Of a stretch of DNA of 64,000 nucleotides, positions 56,683 to 64,000 are shown piece after piece (positions within the stretch are counted from its first letter, which is position 1; each line of letters opens with the position of its first letter). This DNA is from DASTBU01 sp035711845 (GTDB lineage: Bacteria; Acidobacteriota; Vicinamibacteria; Vicinamibacterales; 2-12-FULL-66-21). The stretch is from contig DASTBU010000081.1 in assembly GCA_035711845.1 (NCBI GenBank), positions 1 to 64,000 on the forward strand, written 5' to 3'. The position numbers and the translations under genes are program-made. The notes beneath the pieces are model-generated. The model was not told where the DNA came from. It ran no database searches and saw nothing but the letters and a program-made list of their open reading frames with translations.

Positions 56683-59511
56683 ATGGCGGACTGGAAGGAC
56701 ACGTTGAATCTGCCTCGGACGGACTTCCCCATGAAGGCCAACCTGCAGGCAGCCGAGCCGCAAGCACTGGCTCGATGGCGGAAAATGGGTCTGTACGGTC
56801 AAATCTGCAAGGCTCGTGAGGGCCGGCCCAAATTCATCCTCCACGACGGGCCGCCGTACGCGAACGGACAGATCCACATCGGCACGGCGATGAACAAGGT
56901 CCTGAAGGACCTCGTGGTCAAGTCGCGCAGCATGATGGGCTTCGACGCACCCTACGTGCTCGGGTACGACTGCCATGGCCTGCCAATCGAATTGAAGGTC
57001 GATCGCGAGCTGGGTCCGAAGAAGCGGGAGATGTCGGTCGCGGATTTCCGCAGGGCGTGCCGCGGGTACGCGACAAAATTCATCGACGTCATGAGCGAAG
57101 AGTTCCAACGCCTGTTCGTATTCGGCGACTGGGATCATCTGTATTTGACGATGGATTTCCGGTACCAGGCGGCAATCGCTCGCGCGCTTGGGGCGTTCGT
57201 GGAGCAGGGACTCGTCTACAAGGGCAAGAAGCCCGTTCACTGGTGCGTCCACTGCCGGACGGCGCTCGCCGAGGCGGAAGTCGAGTACGAGAACCATGCA
57301 TCGCCGTCTATCTACGTGGAATTCCCGCTGACGCCCGAGGGCGCCGCCGAATTGTCCTCGCGCGTGCCGGCGCTTGCCGGTCGCGAACTCACAGTCCTCA
57401 TCTGGACCACCACGCCCTGGACGATTCCCTCGAACCTGGCCATCGCCTTCCATCCCGACTTCGATTACGGCGTCTACGAGGTCGATGGGCGGGCAGTCAT
57501 CCTCGCCGAAGCGCTGGCCACACGCGTGTTCGAAGAAGCAGGCCGCACGCCTGGCCCGGCGCTGGCGCGAATGAAAGGCACTCTGCTCGAGCAGATCCGC
57601 TTCCAGCATCCGCTGTACGCCAGGGCCTCACTGGGCGTGCTCGGGGAGTACGTGACGCTCGATCAGGGTACTGGCGCCGTGCACACCGCGCCGGGCCACG
57701 GCAGCGACGACTTCAACACTGGCGTGCGCTACGGCCTCGAGATCTTCGCGCCGGTGAATCCGGATGGGCACTTTCTCCCCACAGTCGAGCTTTTCGGCGG
57801 TCAGCGGGTCTTCGACGCCAATCCCAGGATCGAGGAGGCTCTGAAGGACCGGGGACGTCTCTGGCATCGGGAGACCTTTCAGCACTCGTACCCGCACTGC
57901 TGGCGCTGTCACAATCCGGTCATCTTCCTGGCGACCTCCCAGTGGTTCATCTCCTTCGATGGCCCGAAGCTTCAACGCGGCGCCGGCGAGCCTGGCTCGG
58001 GCGCCGGCCGAACACTTCGCGACGCGGCTCTCCGTGCGATCGACGATCAGGTCCGGTGGATGCCCTCGTGGGGGCACGACCGGATCTACAACATGGTCGC
58101 CAACCGGCCCGACTGGTGCATCTCGCGGCAGCGGGCGTGGGGCGTCCCGATTCCAGCGGTTGATTGCGTCAAGTGCGGCGAGGCGATCCTGACGCCGGCG
58201 CTGGTGGATCGCGCGGCCGCCGTGTTCGACGTCCACGGCGCAGATGCGTGGTACGAACGCCCAGCCGAAGAGTTCATCCCCGAGGGACTCACTTGTCCAT
58301 CCTGCGGGGGCACCGAGTTCGAGCGTGAGCGCGACATCCTGGACGTCTGGTTCGACTCGGGATCGAGCCACGAGGCCGTCCTGCCCTTCCGGCCGGAGCT
58401 CCGGTGGCCGGCCGATCTCTATCTCGAAGGCAGTGATCAGCACCGTGGCTGGTTCCAGAGCTCGTTGCTCGTCGGCCTGGGAACCCGCGGGCGTCCGCCG
58501 TTCCATCAGGTCGTCACCCACGGGTTCGTAGTCGACGAAGATGGCCACAAGATGTCCAAGTCGCTGGGCAATACGCTCAAGCCCGAGCAAATCATCAGGG
58601 ACAGCGGCGCCGAGATCATCCGTCTGTGGGTCGCAATGGTCGACTACCGGGAGGACGTGCGGCTCGGCACGCAAATCCTCGCCCGCGTGGTGGAGGCGTA
58701 CCGGAAGATCCGCAACACCTGCCGGTATCTCCTCGCGAACCTCTACGACTTCGATCCCGACATCCACGGCGTTCCGGCGGCCCAGCTCGATGAGGTCGAT
58801 CGCTATGCGCTGGCCCGTTATGGATCGATCGCCGGTGACGTGCTGCGGGCGTACGAGGACTACGACTTTCCAACGATCTTCCAGCGCGTGAACCATCTCG
58901 TGACGGTCGATCTGAGCGCGTTCTATGCCGACGTGTCGAAGGACCGGCTCTACACCTTTGCGCCGGGCTCGCGCGAGCGGCGGTCGGCGCAGACGGCGAT
59001 GTACACCATCGTGGACGGCCTGGTGAGACTCCTCGCCCCTATCCTTCCGGTCACAGCCGACGAGCTCTGGCGTCACCTGCCGGGCCAACGCGAACCGTCG
59101 GTGCACATTGCGGAGTTCCCCGATCGCCGGGCCGTCGATCGCTTTGCTGACGAAGAGCTGACTGGACGGTGGAAGCGGCTGATCGAGATCAGGGACATCG
59201 TCAACGCGGCGCTCGAGGCGAAACGGCAGGACAAGAGCATCGGCACGTCGCTCTCGGCGCGCGTGACGCTCGGGGCGGGCGGCGGCTCGGCGGCCCTGCT
59301 CCAGCAATACCGCGACGACCTGCCGATGCTCTTCATCGTGTCGGCTGTCGATCTCGACGTGGAGGGGCGCGACGAGGGGCTCGAGGTCGAGGTGGCGCGG
59401 GCCGAGGGCCACAAGTGCGCGCGCTGCTGGCGTACGGTGCCGGTCGTATCCGCCGGGCCCGGCCGCGAGGGGCTGTGCGACCGGTGTGTGGCGGCCCTGG
59501 TCGGGAACTGA
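56683..59511 (+). CDS. ileS: Isoleucyl-tRNA synthetase
   Basis: The 942-residue class I synthetase has the HIGH motif as HIGTAMNK (about residue 66), the KMSKS loop in GHKMSKSLGNTLKPE, the editing domain (LTVLIWTTTPWTIPSNLAIAF, with the TTPWT block), and a C-terminal zinc finger CARCWRTV with LCDRC. It charges tRNA-Ile and edits Val. There is no Shine-Dalgarno sequence; TAGAAT lies 12 nt before the ATG. It heads the run ileS-lspA-lgt-rluD. Confidence 0.97.
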   Translation: MADWKDTLNLPRTDFPMKANLQAAEPQALARWRKMGLYGQICKAREGRPKFILHDGPPYANGQIHIGTAMNKVLKDLVVKSRSMMGFDAPYVLGYDCHGLPIELKVDRELGPKKREMSVADFRRACRGYATKFIDVMSEEFQRLFVFGDWDHLYLTMDFRYQAAIARALGAFVEQGLVYKGKKPVHWCVHCRTALAEAEVEYENHASPSIYVEFPLTPEGAAELSSRVPALAGRELTVLIWTTTPWTIPSNLAIAFHPDFDYGVYEVDGRAVILAEALATRVFEEAGRTPGPALARMKGTLLEQIRFQHPLYARASLGVLGEYVTLDQGTGAVHTAPGHGSDDFNTGVRYGLEIFAPVNPDGHFLPTVELFGGQRVFDANPRIEEALKDRGRLWHRETFQHSYPHCWRCHNPVIFLATSQWFISFDGPKLQRGAGEPGSGAGRTLRDAALRAIDDQVRWMPSWGHDRIYNMVANRPDWCISRQRAWGVPIPAVDCVKCGEAILTPALVDRAAAVFDVHGADAWYERPAEEFIPEGLTCPSCGGTEFERERDILDVWFDSGSSHEAVLPFRPELRWPADLYLEGSDQHRGWFQSSLLVGLGTRGRPPFHQVVTHGFVVDEDGHKMSKSLGNTLKPEQIIRDSGAEIIRLWVAMVDYREDVRLGTQILARVVEAYRKIRNTCRYLLANLYDFDPDIHGVPAAQLDEVDRYALARYGSIAGDVLRAYEDYDFPTIFQRVNHLVTVDLSAFYADVSKDRLYTFAPGSRERRSAQTAMYTIVDGLVRLLAPILPVTADELWRHLPGQREPSVHIAEFPDRRAVDRFADEELTGRWKRLIEIRDIVNAALEAKRQDKSIGTSLSARVTLGAGGGSAALLQQYRDDLPMLFIVSAVDLDVEGRDEGLEVEVARAEGHKCARCWRTVPVVSAGPGREGLCDRCVAALVGN

Positions 59512-59515
59512 CGCC

Positions 59516-60112
59516 ATGAACGACGCCCAGGATCCGGCGGCTCCGGCCGTTCCCAATGGAATGGGGCAGGAAGCAGGGGCCGACCGACCGCCGGCCGAGA
59601 GCGGCGCGCCTTCGCGAAATTACACCCGCCCGGTCGAGGTCATCACCATCGCCACCGTCGTCGGACTGGATCAGCTCACCAAGGAGATCGTCCGCCGCAC
59701 GATTGAGTTGTACGATCGCGTTCCGGTCATCGACGGGTTGCTGGACATCACGCACGTGCAGAACACCGGCGCGGCGTTCGGACTCCTCAACGCGGCGGAT
59801 TTTCCGTACAAGCCCGCCGTCATGATCGCCATCGCGTCCATCGCGCTCGTTGCAATCGCCGCCTACGCGACGCAGCTCGGTTTCCATGAACGCCTCGCGC
59901 GGTTTGGACTCTCGCTCATCCTCGGCGGCGCGTTCGGCAACCTGATCGATCGCGCGATCGCGGGCTACGTAGTGGATTTCGTGGACGTGTACTGGGGCAC
60001 GGCCCATTTCTGGGCGTTCAACGTCGCCGACGCGGCGATCACGATTGGCGCCGTGCTGGTGCTGCTCGACATGATTGGACTCGGACGAGAGCATGCATCC
60101 CATTCTGTTTGA
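59516..60112 (+). CDS. lspA: Lipoprotein signal peptidase (signal peptidase II)
   Basis: The 198-residue protein has four helices and the two catalytic Asp blocks: LILGGAFGNLIDRAIAGYVVDFVDVYW and FNVADAAITIGAVLVLLDM. ITHVQNTGAAFGLLN is the conserved periplasmic segment. The first 43 residues are a Pro/Ala/Asp-rich cytoplasmic extension not found in standard LspA. It cleaves prolipoprotein signal peptides after Lgt lipidation; lgt overlaps its 3' end by 20 bp. Confidence 0.95.
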   Translation: MNDAQDPAAPAVPNGMGQEAGADRPPAESGAPSRNYTRPVEVITIATVVGLDQLTKEIVRRTIELYDRVPVIDGLLDITHVQNTGAAFGLLNAADFPYKPAVMIAIASIALVAIAAYATQLGFHERLARFGLSLILGGAFGNLIDRAIAGYVVDFVDVYWGTAHFWAFNVADAAITIGAVLVLLDMIGLGREHASHSV

Positions 60113-60902
60113 GATTCGCGGGTTCCCGGTCTACACCTACGGCCTCCTGCTCGCAGCCGCCTACCTGCTCGGCCTGCAGTTCGCGCTCGTGCGGGCTCGC
60201 ACGCGCGGTCTGGATCCCAACCGGGTCATGGATCTGGGCATCTGGATCATCGTCAGCGCGCTCGTCGGCGCCAAGCTTCTTCTACTCGTTGTCGAGTTCG
60301 ACAAGTTCGGGACGAACCCGGCGGAGCTCCTGAACCTGGTGCGCTCCGGCGGCGTGTTCTATGGCGGGCTGATCGCCGCCGTCGTCGTGGCGCTCTGGTA
60401 CCTGAAGCGCCATCGGATGCCGATATGGACGGTCACTGATGTCTTTGCGCCTGGCATCGCGCTGGGGCACGTCATCGGGCGCCTGGGTTGTTTCTTTGCC
60501 GGCTGCTGCTTCGGCCGTCCGACGAACGTGCCGTGGGCAGTGACGTTTCACAACGAGTTCGCGGCTCGGAACGTCGGGACGCCGCTCGGCATTCCGATCC
60601 ATCCCACGCAGGTGTACGAGGCGGGCGCCGAGCTGCTGATCCTGATCCTGCTGCTCGCCACGGAACGAAGGGGGCGGCCATTCCCCGGACGCACGTTCTG
60701 GGGCTACATGCTGCTGTACGGGATCTCGCGTTTCGTGATCGAGTTCTATCGGAACGATCCACGGGGGATGGTCGGAAGCTTCTCGACATCCCAGTTCGTC
60801 TCGCTGCTGCTCGTGCCGCTGAGCCTCGTCATGCTGTTCTGGCTCGCCCGGCGCCCGGGCCCGGCGCCCGCCACGGGCGTGCGACGCGCGCGAGCCGCGT
60901 GA
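60093..60902 (+). CDS. lgt: Prolipoprotein diacylglyceryl transferase
   Basis: The 269-residue membrane protein has seven helices and Lgt signatures: PVYTYGLLLAAAYLLGLQFA, RSGGVFYGGLIAA, GHVIGRLGCFFAGCCFGRP (with the catalytic Arg) and HPTQVYEAGAELLIL. It moves diacylglycerol from phosphatidylglycerol to the lipobox Cys. It overlaps lspA, so both steps of lipoprotein maturation are coupled. Confidence 0.95.
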   Translation: MHPILFEIRGFPVYTYGLLLAAAYLLGLQFALVRARTRGLDPNRVMDLGIWIIVSALVGAKLLLLVVEFDKFGTNPAELLNLVRSGGVFYGGLIAAVVVALWYLKRHRMPIWTVTDVFAPGIALGHVIGRLGCFFAGCCFGRPTNVPWAVTFHNEFAARNVGTPLGIPIHPTQVYEAGAELLILILLLATERRGRPFPGRTFWGYMLLYGISRFVIEFYRNDPRGMVGSFSTSQFVSLLLVPLSLVMLFWLARRPGPAPATGVRRARAA

Positions 60903-60927
60903 AGCGAACGGCTGAAGGATGAAGTTC

Positions 60928-60976
60928 GAACCTTCAACCTTCAACCTTCAACCTTCAGCCTTCAGCCTTCAGCCTT
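60928..60976. repeat. Heptamer array D (CAACCTT/CAGCCTT family)
   Basis: Seven units in perfect register: GAACCTT, three CAACCTT, three CAGCCTT, ending 5 bp before the rluD ATG. Located between lgt and rluD, both on the plus strand. Confidence 0.92.
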
Positions 60977-60981
60977 GCAAA

Positions 60982-61935
60982 ATGCCTCGCCTCAAAGTCG
61001 TCCAGGTCGAGCCCGAGCACGAGGGATCCCGTCTCGACAGCTTCCTGGCGACGGTGCTGCCAGACCATTCGCGATCCCAGCTGCAGCGGCTGATTCGCGA
61101 CGGACGCGTCGCAGGGCCGGCCGGCGCGCTGCGGCCGAGCACGCCCGTCAAAGCCGGCCAGACCTTCACGCTGGACATTCCGCCCGCGGCCCCCACGTCG
61201 ATCGAGCCCGAGCCGCTGCCGCTGCGCATCGTGTTCGAGGACGCGGACGTGGTCGTCCTGGACAAGCCGGCGGGCATGGTGGTCCATCCCGGGGCCGGAC
61301 ATCCGGGTGGAACCGTCGTCAACGCGCTTCTTCATCACGTCAAGGACCTCAGCGGGATCGGCGGCGAGCTGCGCCCCGGCATCGTCCACCGGTTGGACCG
61401 CGGCACCTCGGGGTTGATGGTGGTCGCAAAGAACGATGCGGCGCATCAGGAGCTGGCGCGGCAGTTCCATGACCGGGAAGTCGAAAAAGAGTACGTGGCG
61501 CTCGTCTGGGGAGTGGTTCACGCGGGGCGCCGCATCGATGCCGCGATTGGCAGGGACCCCGGCGACAGGCAGAAGATGTCCACGCGCGCACGGCGCGCGA
61601 GAAGTGCCGTGACGCGCGTCACGTGGGCGCGGCACTTCAAGGGGGTCACGCTGCTGAAGGTGGCGATTGCCACAGGACGGACGCATCAGATCCGCGTGCA
61701 CCTCAGCGCAATCGGTCACCCGATTGTCGGCGACCGGACTTACGGCGGAGTTCACCGCCGGGTCGCGCAGGATCTTCGCGCGGTGCAGAGGCTCGAGCGG
61801 CCGTTCCTGCATGCGGCCCGCCTCGCATTCACCCACCCGGCAGATGGCCGGCAGGTGGAATTCGACTCTCCGCTGCCGCCGGATCTGGAGGCAGTCATTG
61901 ATGAGATCGCGGCGGCCCAGGCACCGGGTCCTTGA
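60982..61935 (+). CDS. rluD: RluD-type 23S rRNA pseudouridine synthase
   Basis: From ATG 60982 the 317-residue product has an S4 domain (RLDSFLATVLPDHSRSQLQRLI) and the RluA-family catalytic domain: VVLDKPAGMVVHPGAGHPGGT, PGIVHRLDRGTSGLMVVAK with the catalytic Asp in HRLDRGTSG, ATGRTHQIRVHLSAIGHPIVGD and HAARLAFTHP. It likely makes pseudouridines in helix 69. Codons upstream of the ATG translate the CAACCTT array (STFNLQPSAF) and are not part of the protein. Confidence 0.94.
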   Translation: MPRLKVVQVEPEHEGSRLDSFLATVLPDHSRSQLQRLIRDGRVAGPAGALRPSTPVKAGQTFTLDIPPAAPTSIEPEPLPLRIVFEDADVVVLDKPAGMVVHPGAGHPGGTVVNALLHHVKDLSGIGGELRPGIVHRLDRGTSGLMVVAKNDAAHQELARQFHDREVEKEYVALVWGVVHAGRRIDAAIGRDPGDRQKMSTRARRARSAVTRVTWARHFKGVTLLKVAIATGRTHQIRVHLSAIGHPIVGDRTYGGVHRRVAQDLRAVQRLERPFLHAARLAFTHPADGRQVEFDSPLPPDLEAVIDEIAAAQAPGP

Positions 61936-61952
61936 CCGCGCCCGCTGCCTGG

Positions 61953-62019
61953 GGTCAGATCTCAATCGTTCGGAAGCACGCGCCCTCAACGCCCTACGTT
62001 CCGAAACCGGGATCTGACC
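61953..62019. repeat. REP-like inverted repeat
   Basis: GGTCAGATC (61953-61961) and GATCTGACC (62011-62019) are perfect 9-bp inverted arms, with a second nested pair (CGTTCGGAA and TTCCGAA). This resembles a REP/MITE-type palindrome such as those mobilised by REP-associated tyrosine transposases, but no transposase is in the window. Confidence 0.6.
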
Positions 62020-62041
62020 TCAGCGACACACGGAGAGCTCC

Positions 62042-62563
62042 ATGACGATGGCAGAACGCCTCTCGACAGAACGCCTCCTGGATGGCGCCGTGTTCGACGT
62101 GGACCGCGACCGGGTGCGCATGCCGAACGGACGTGAGGTCGTCGTGGATATCGTACGGCATCCGCGCTCGGTCGTGCTGGTGCCGGTCCCCGAACCCGGC
62201 CAGGTGATACTGATCCGGCAGTTCCGCTACGCGGTGAACCGATGGCTCTGGGAACTGCCGGCGGGCTCCGTGGATGAAGGCGAGGAGCCGGAAGCAGCCG
62301 CACGAAGAGAGTGCCACGAGGAGATTGGCTTGGTGCCCGATACGCTCGTCCGCCTCGGCGCCCTGCTGCCGACGCCCGGCTACTGCGACGAGGAGATGCT
62401 GGTTTTCCGCGCGTCGGGACTGTCAACCCCTGAGGAAGCCGCCGAGCTGGACGAGGACGAAGACCTCGAGCCCCGCACGTTCCCCCTCGCCGAGGCGCGC
62501 GACATGATCCGGCGCGGCGAAATCATCGACATGAAGACCGTGGTGGGGCTGGGGATGATCTGA
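62042..62563 (+). CDS. Nudix hydrolase, ADP-ribose pyrophosphatase type
   Basis: The 173-residue protein has a perfect Nudix box: GSVDEGEEPEAAARRECHEEIG (G-x5-E-x7-R-E-x2-E-E-x-G) near residues 78-99. QVILIRQFRYAVNRWLWELPAG before it and TPGYCDEEMLVFRA after it match ADP-ribose pyrophosphatases. Its TGA is 3 bp before heptamer array E. Confidence 0.94.
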   Translation: MTMAERLSTERLLDGAVFDVDRDRVRMPNGREVVVDIVRHPRSVVLVPVPEPGQVILIRQFRYAVNRWLWELPAGSVDEGEEPEAAARRECHEEIGLVPDTLVRLGALLPTPGYCDEEMLVFRASGLSTPEEAAELDEDEDLEPRTFPLAEARDMIRRGEIIDMKTVVGLGMI

Positions 62564-62566
62564 CGA

Positions 62567-62627
62567 AATGCTGAATGGTGAATGCTGAGTGCTGAATGGA
62601 ATGCTGAATGCTGAATGGTGAATGCTG
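62567..62627. repeat. Heptamer array E, left arm (AATGCTG family)
   Basis: Nine units: AATGCTG, AATGGTG, AATGCTG, AGTGCTG, a 5-base AATGG, AATGCTG, AATGCTG, AATGGTG, AATGCTG. Reverse complement of the right arm at 62681. Confidence 0.92.
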
Positions 62628-62680
62628 ACTTGAATCCTGAACCGTGCTCGATCCTGAATCTCGAGGGTCAGCTCTTGAGC

Positions 62681-62736
62681 CAGCACTCAGCATTCACCAT
62701 TCACCATTCAGCATTCAGCATTCAGCATTCAGCATT
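62681..62736. repeat. Heptamer array E, right arm (CAGCATT family)
   Basis: Eight units in perfect register: CAGCACT, CAGCATT, two CACCATT, four CAGCATT. It encodes the last six residues and the stop of the convergent histone-deacetylase-fold gene. Confidence 0.92.
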
Positions 62737-63617
62737 TCCCTCACCGTCCCCACATGGACTTCCACCGTGTCCGCGACGTCGGTCGCATAGCCACCCGCGA
62801 GCACCACGGCAACGGGCACGCCTGCCGACCGCGCGGTCTCGAACACCACACGGTCCCGCCGCCGCAGTCCTTCGAAGGTCAGCGTCAAGCCGCCCAGCCG
62901 GTCCCCTCTGAACGGATCCGCGCCAGCGACGTACAACACGAGCTGAGGTGATGAGCGCATCACGAGCGGCAGAGCCGCAGCCAGCCGTTCCAGGTACTCG
63001 TCATCGCCCGCCCCGTCGCGCAGACCGACATCGAGATCGCTGAGCGGCTTGAAGAACGGGTAGTTGTGCTGCTGGTGGATAGAGAACGTGAACACCGACG
63101 GGTCTCGACCGAACACAACGGCCGTTCCATTGCCGTGATGAACGTCGCAGTCCACGACCACGGCGCGCTCGAGGCGGCCGGCGCGCTGGAGCCGCCTGAT
63201 GGCCACGCCGATGTCGTTGAACAGGCAGAACCCTTCACCATGGTCGGGAAACGCGTGATGAAGCCCGCCGCCCAGATGAACAGCCGATCCCCGTTCGAGG
63301 GCCAGCTCCGCAGCCAGGCAGGTCCCACCCGTCATCAGCCGGAACCCATCTACCAGCGCCGGCATCCAGGGCAGCTCGAGGGTCTGGATCTCATCCTCGC
63401 TCAGCGTGCCGTCGCGGACCTTGGCCAGATACCCGGCCGTGTGCACGAGCGCGAGCTCCTCCCAGGAAGCGGCGGGAGGTGCAACGAGCGCGCGCGCCTC
63501 CACCAGCCGTTCGGCGACGATTCGTTCCGCCACCAGGCGGTACTTTGCCGTCGGCCAGATATGCCCGCGGAGGTCGAACGCGTACTGCTGAGAGTAGACA
63601 ACGCGCACGACGTGCAT
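62715..63617 (-). CDS. Histone-deacetylase-fold protein (acetoin-utilisation/HDAC type)
   Basis: The 300-residue protein has the arginase/deacetylase fold: HLGGGLHHAFPDHGEGFCLFNDIGVA (active-site His pair), VVVDCDVHHGNGTAVVF (zinc Asp and His), FSIHQQHNYPF and VLYVAGADPFRGDRLGGL (zinc Asp). Bacterial members deacetylate polyamines, acetoin-pathway enzymes or other acyl-amides; the substrate here is unknown. The C-terminal MLNAEC and the TGA are encoded by heptamer array E, so the native end has been overwritten. Normal family length is 300-340. Confidence 0.92.
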   Translation of the reverse strand: MHVVRVVYSQQYAFDLRGHIWPTAKYRLVAERIVAERLVEARALVAPPAASWEELALVHTAGYLAKVRDGTLSEDEIQTLELPWMPALVDGFRLMTGGTCLAAELALERGSAVHLGGGLHHAFPDHGEGFCLFNDIGVAIRRLQRAGRLERAVVVDCDVHHGNGTAVVFGRDPSVFTFSIHQQHNYPFFKPLSDLDVGLRDGAGDDEYLERLAAALPLVMRSSPQLVLYVAGADPFRGDRLGGLTLTFEGLRRRDRVVFETARSAGVPVAVVLAGGYATDVADTVEVHVGTVREMLNAEC

Positions 63618-63697
63618 GAAGGGCTGGCATGCCCGCGTTCGGGCACGGGTGGGCCGGGCCTCACCTCTCGCGACGGACCGATAGACGAACGTCGAGC

Positions 63698-64000
63698 CTA
63701 CTGCAGGGTTTGCGCGACCTCGATCGCCATTCCCGTCCGCGTCTGAGCCGCGGACGGCGTCAGCGCCATGGCGAGCACTTCCTCGATGTGCGAGACGTAG
63801 TTGATGGTCAGCTCCCGGCGCAGCTCTTCCGTCAGATCCTCGTTGATGTTCTTCTCGTTCTGCCGGGGAAGGATCACGTCCCTGATCCCGTGGCGCCGCG
63901 CGGCCAGCACTTTCTCCTTGATACCACCCACGGGCAGCACGCGTCCCGACAGCGTGATTTCACCGGTCATCGCCACGTCCCCCCGCACCGGGCGGCCTGT
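63698..64000 (-). CDS. lon: Lon protease C-terminus, 5' part outside window
   Basis: The last 100 residues of the Lon proteolytic domain: GRPVRGDVAMTGEITLSGRV, then LPVGGIKEKVLAARRHGIRD with the catalytic-dyad Lys, and VILPRQNEKN before the C-terminal helix. The catalytic Ser lies beyond the window edge. Lon degrades damaged and regulatory proteins with ATP. The gene ends 80 bp upstream of the deacetylase-fold gene on the same strand. Confidence 0.95.
   Translation of the reverse strand, partial: TGRPVRGDVAMTGEITLSGRVLPVGGIKEKVLAARRHGIRDVILPRQNEKNINEDLTEELRRELTINYVSHIEEVLAMALTPSAAQTRTGMAIEVAQTLQ

Noticed and set aside
57628..59556. 642-codon minus-strand frame inside ileS
   Set aside because: Shadow of the isoleucyl-tRNA synthetase gene.

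Overview
The window is high-GC bacterial chromosome, most likely from an Acidobacteriota genome of the Vicinamibacteria type. This is inferred from gene content only: several ADOP-type orphan permeases (the acidobacterial duplicated orphan permease family), each next to a PadR regulator; membrane-anchored winged-helix/beta-propeller regulators; many secreted enzymes; and many starts with no Shine-Dalgarno sequence and a -10 hexamer only 6-10 nt upstream. No phage, integrase, IS transposase or CRISPR array was seen.

Layout. 1-4.5 kb: an ADOP permease cut by the window edge with its PadR, a decayed second PadR, a methyltransferase and a decayed ADOP fragment. 4.5-21 kb: an epimerase, a phosphoesterase, two CadC-like regulators, a complete PadR-ADOP pair, an APC transporter, a PQQ-propeller membrane protein with its own PadR, a truncated GNAT and another ADOP. 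21-32 kb: a membrane sulfatase-fold protein, a MocR regulator, secreted proteins, a subclass B3 metallo-beta-lactamase, an AAC(3)-family acetyltransferase, a MgtC/DUF4010 protein behind nicotinate phosphoribosyltransferase, and a tandem universal stress protein.

32-45 kb: an SRPBCC-like protein, a soluble PQQ sugar dehydrogenase with C-terminal Cys/Trp repeats, a MobA-like nucleotidyltransferase, a selenocysteine tRNA (selC), a cold-shock protein, a zinc ribbon, a HAD phosphatase, Cu/Zn superoxide dismutase, a PHP phosphoesterase upstream of an ABC-fold protein whose ATPase motifs are all degenerate, and an ErpA-like Fe-S carrier gene followed by a Fur repressor fused to a rubrerythrin-like diiron domain.

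45-64 kb is mostly core metabolism: phosphoglucose isomerase, fumarase and aspartase (divergent), BioY, ThiD-MoaE-MoaD-PrfA-PrmC-HIT (one co-directional run), an M16 peptidase pair, a LecA-like lectin-domain protein, IleS-LspA-Lgt-RluD, a Nudix hydrolase, a histone-deacetylase-fold protein and the end of Lon.

The strongest unexplained signal is a set of heptanucleotide tandem arrays between 47.3 and 62.8 kb. Each lies at a gene junction, each has its own 7-base word, and several run into the 3' ends of the flanking coding sequences. Two of them form an inverted pair bracketing a single GNAT gene. The Fur-rubrerythrin fusion is the most interesting protein.
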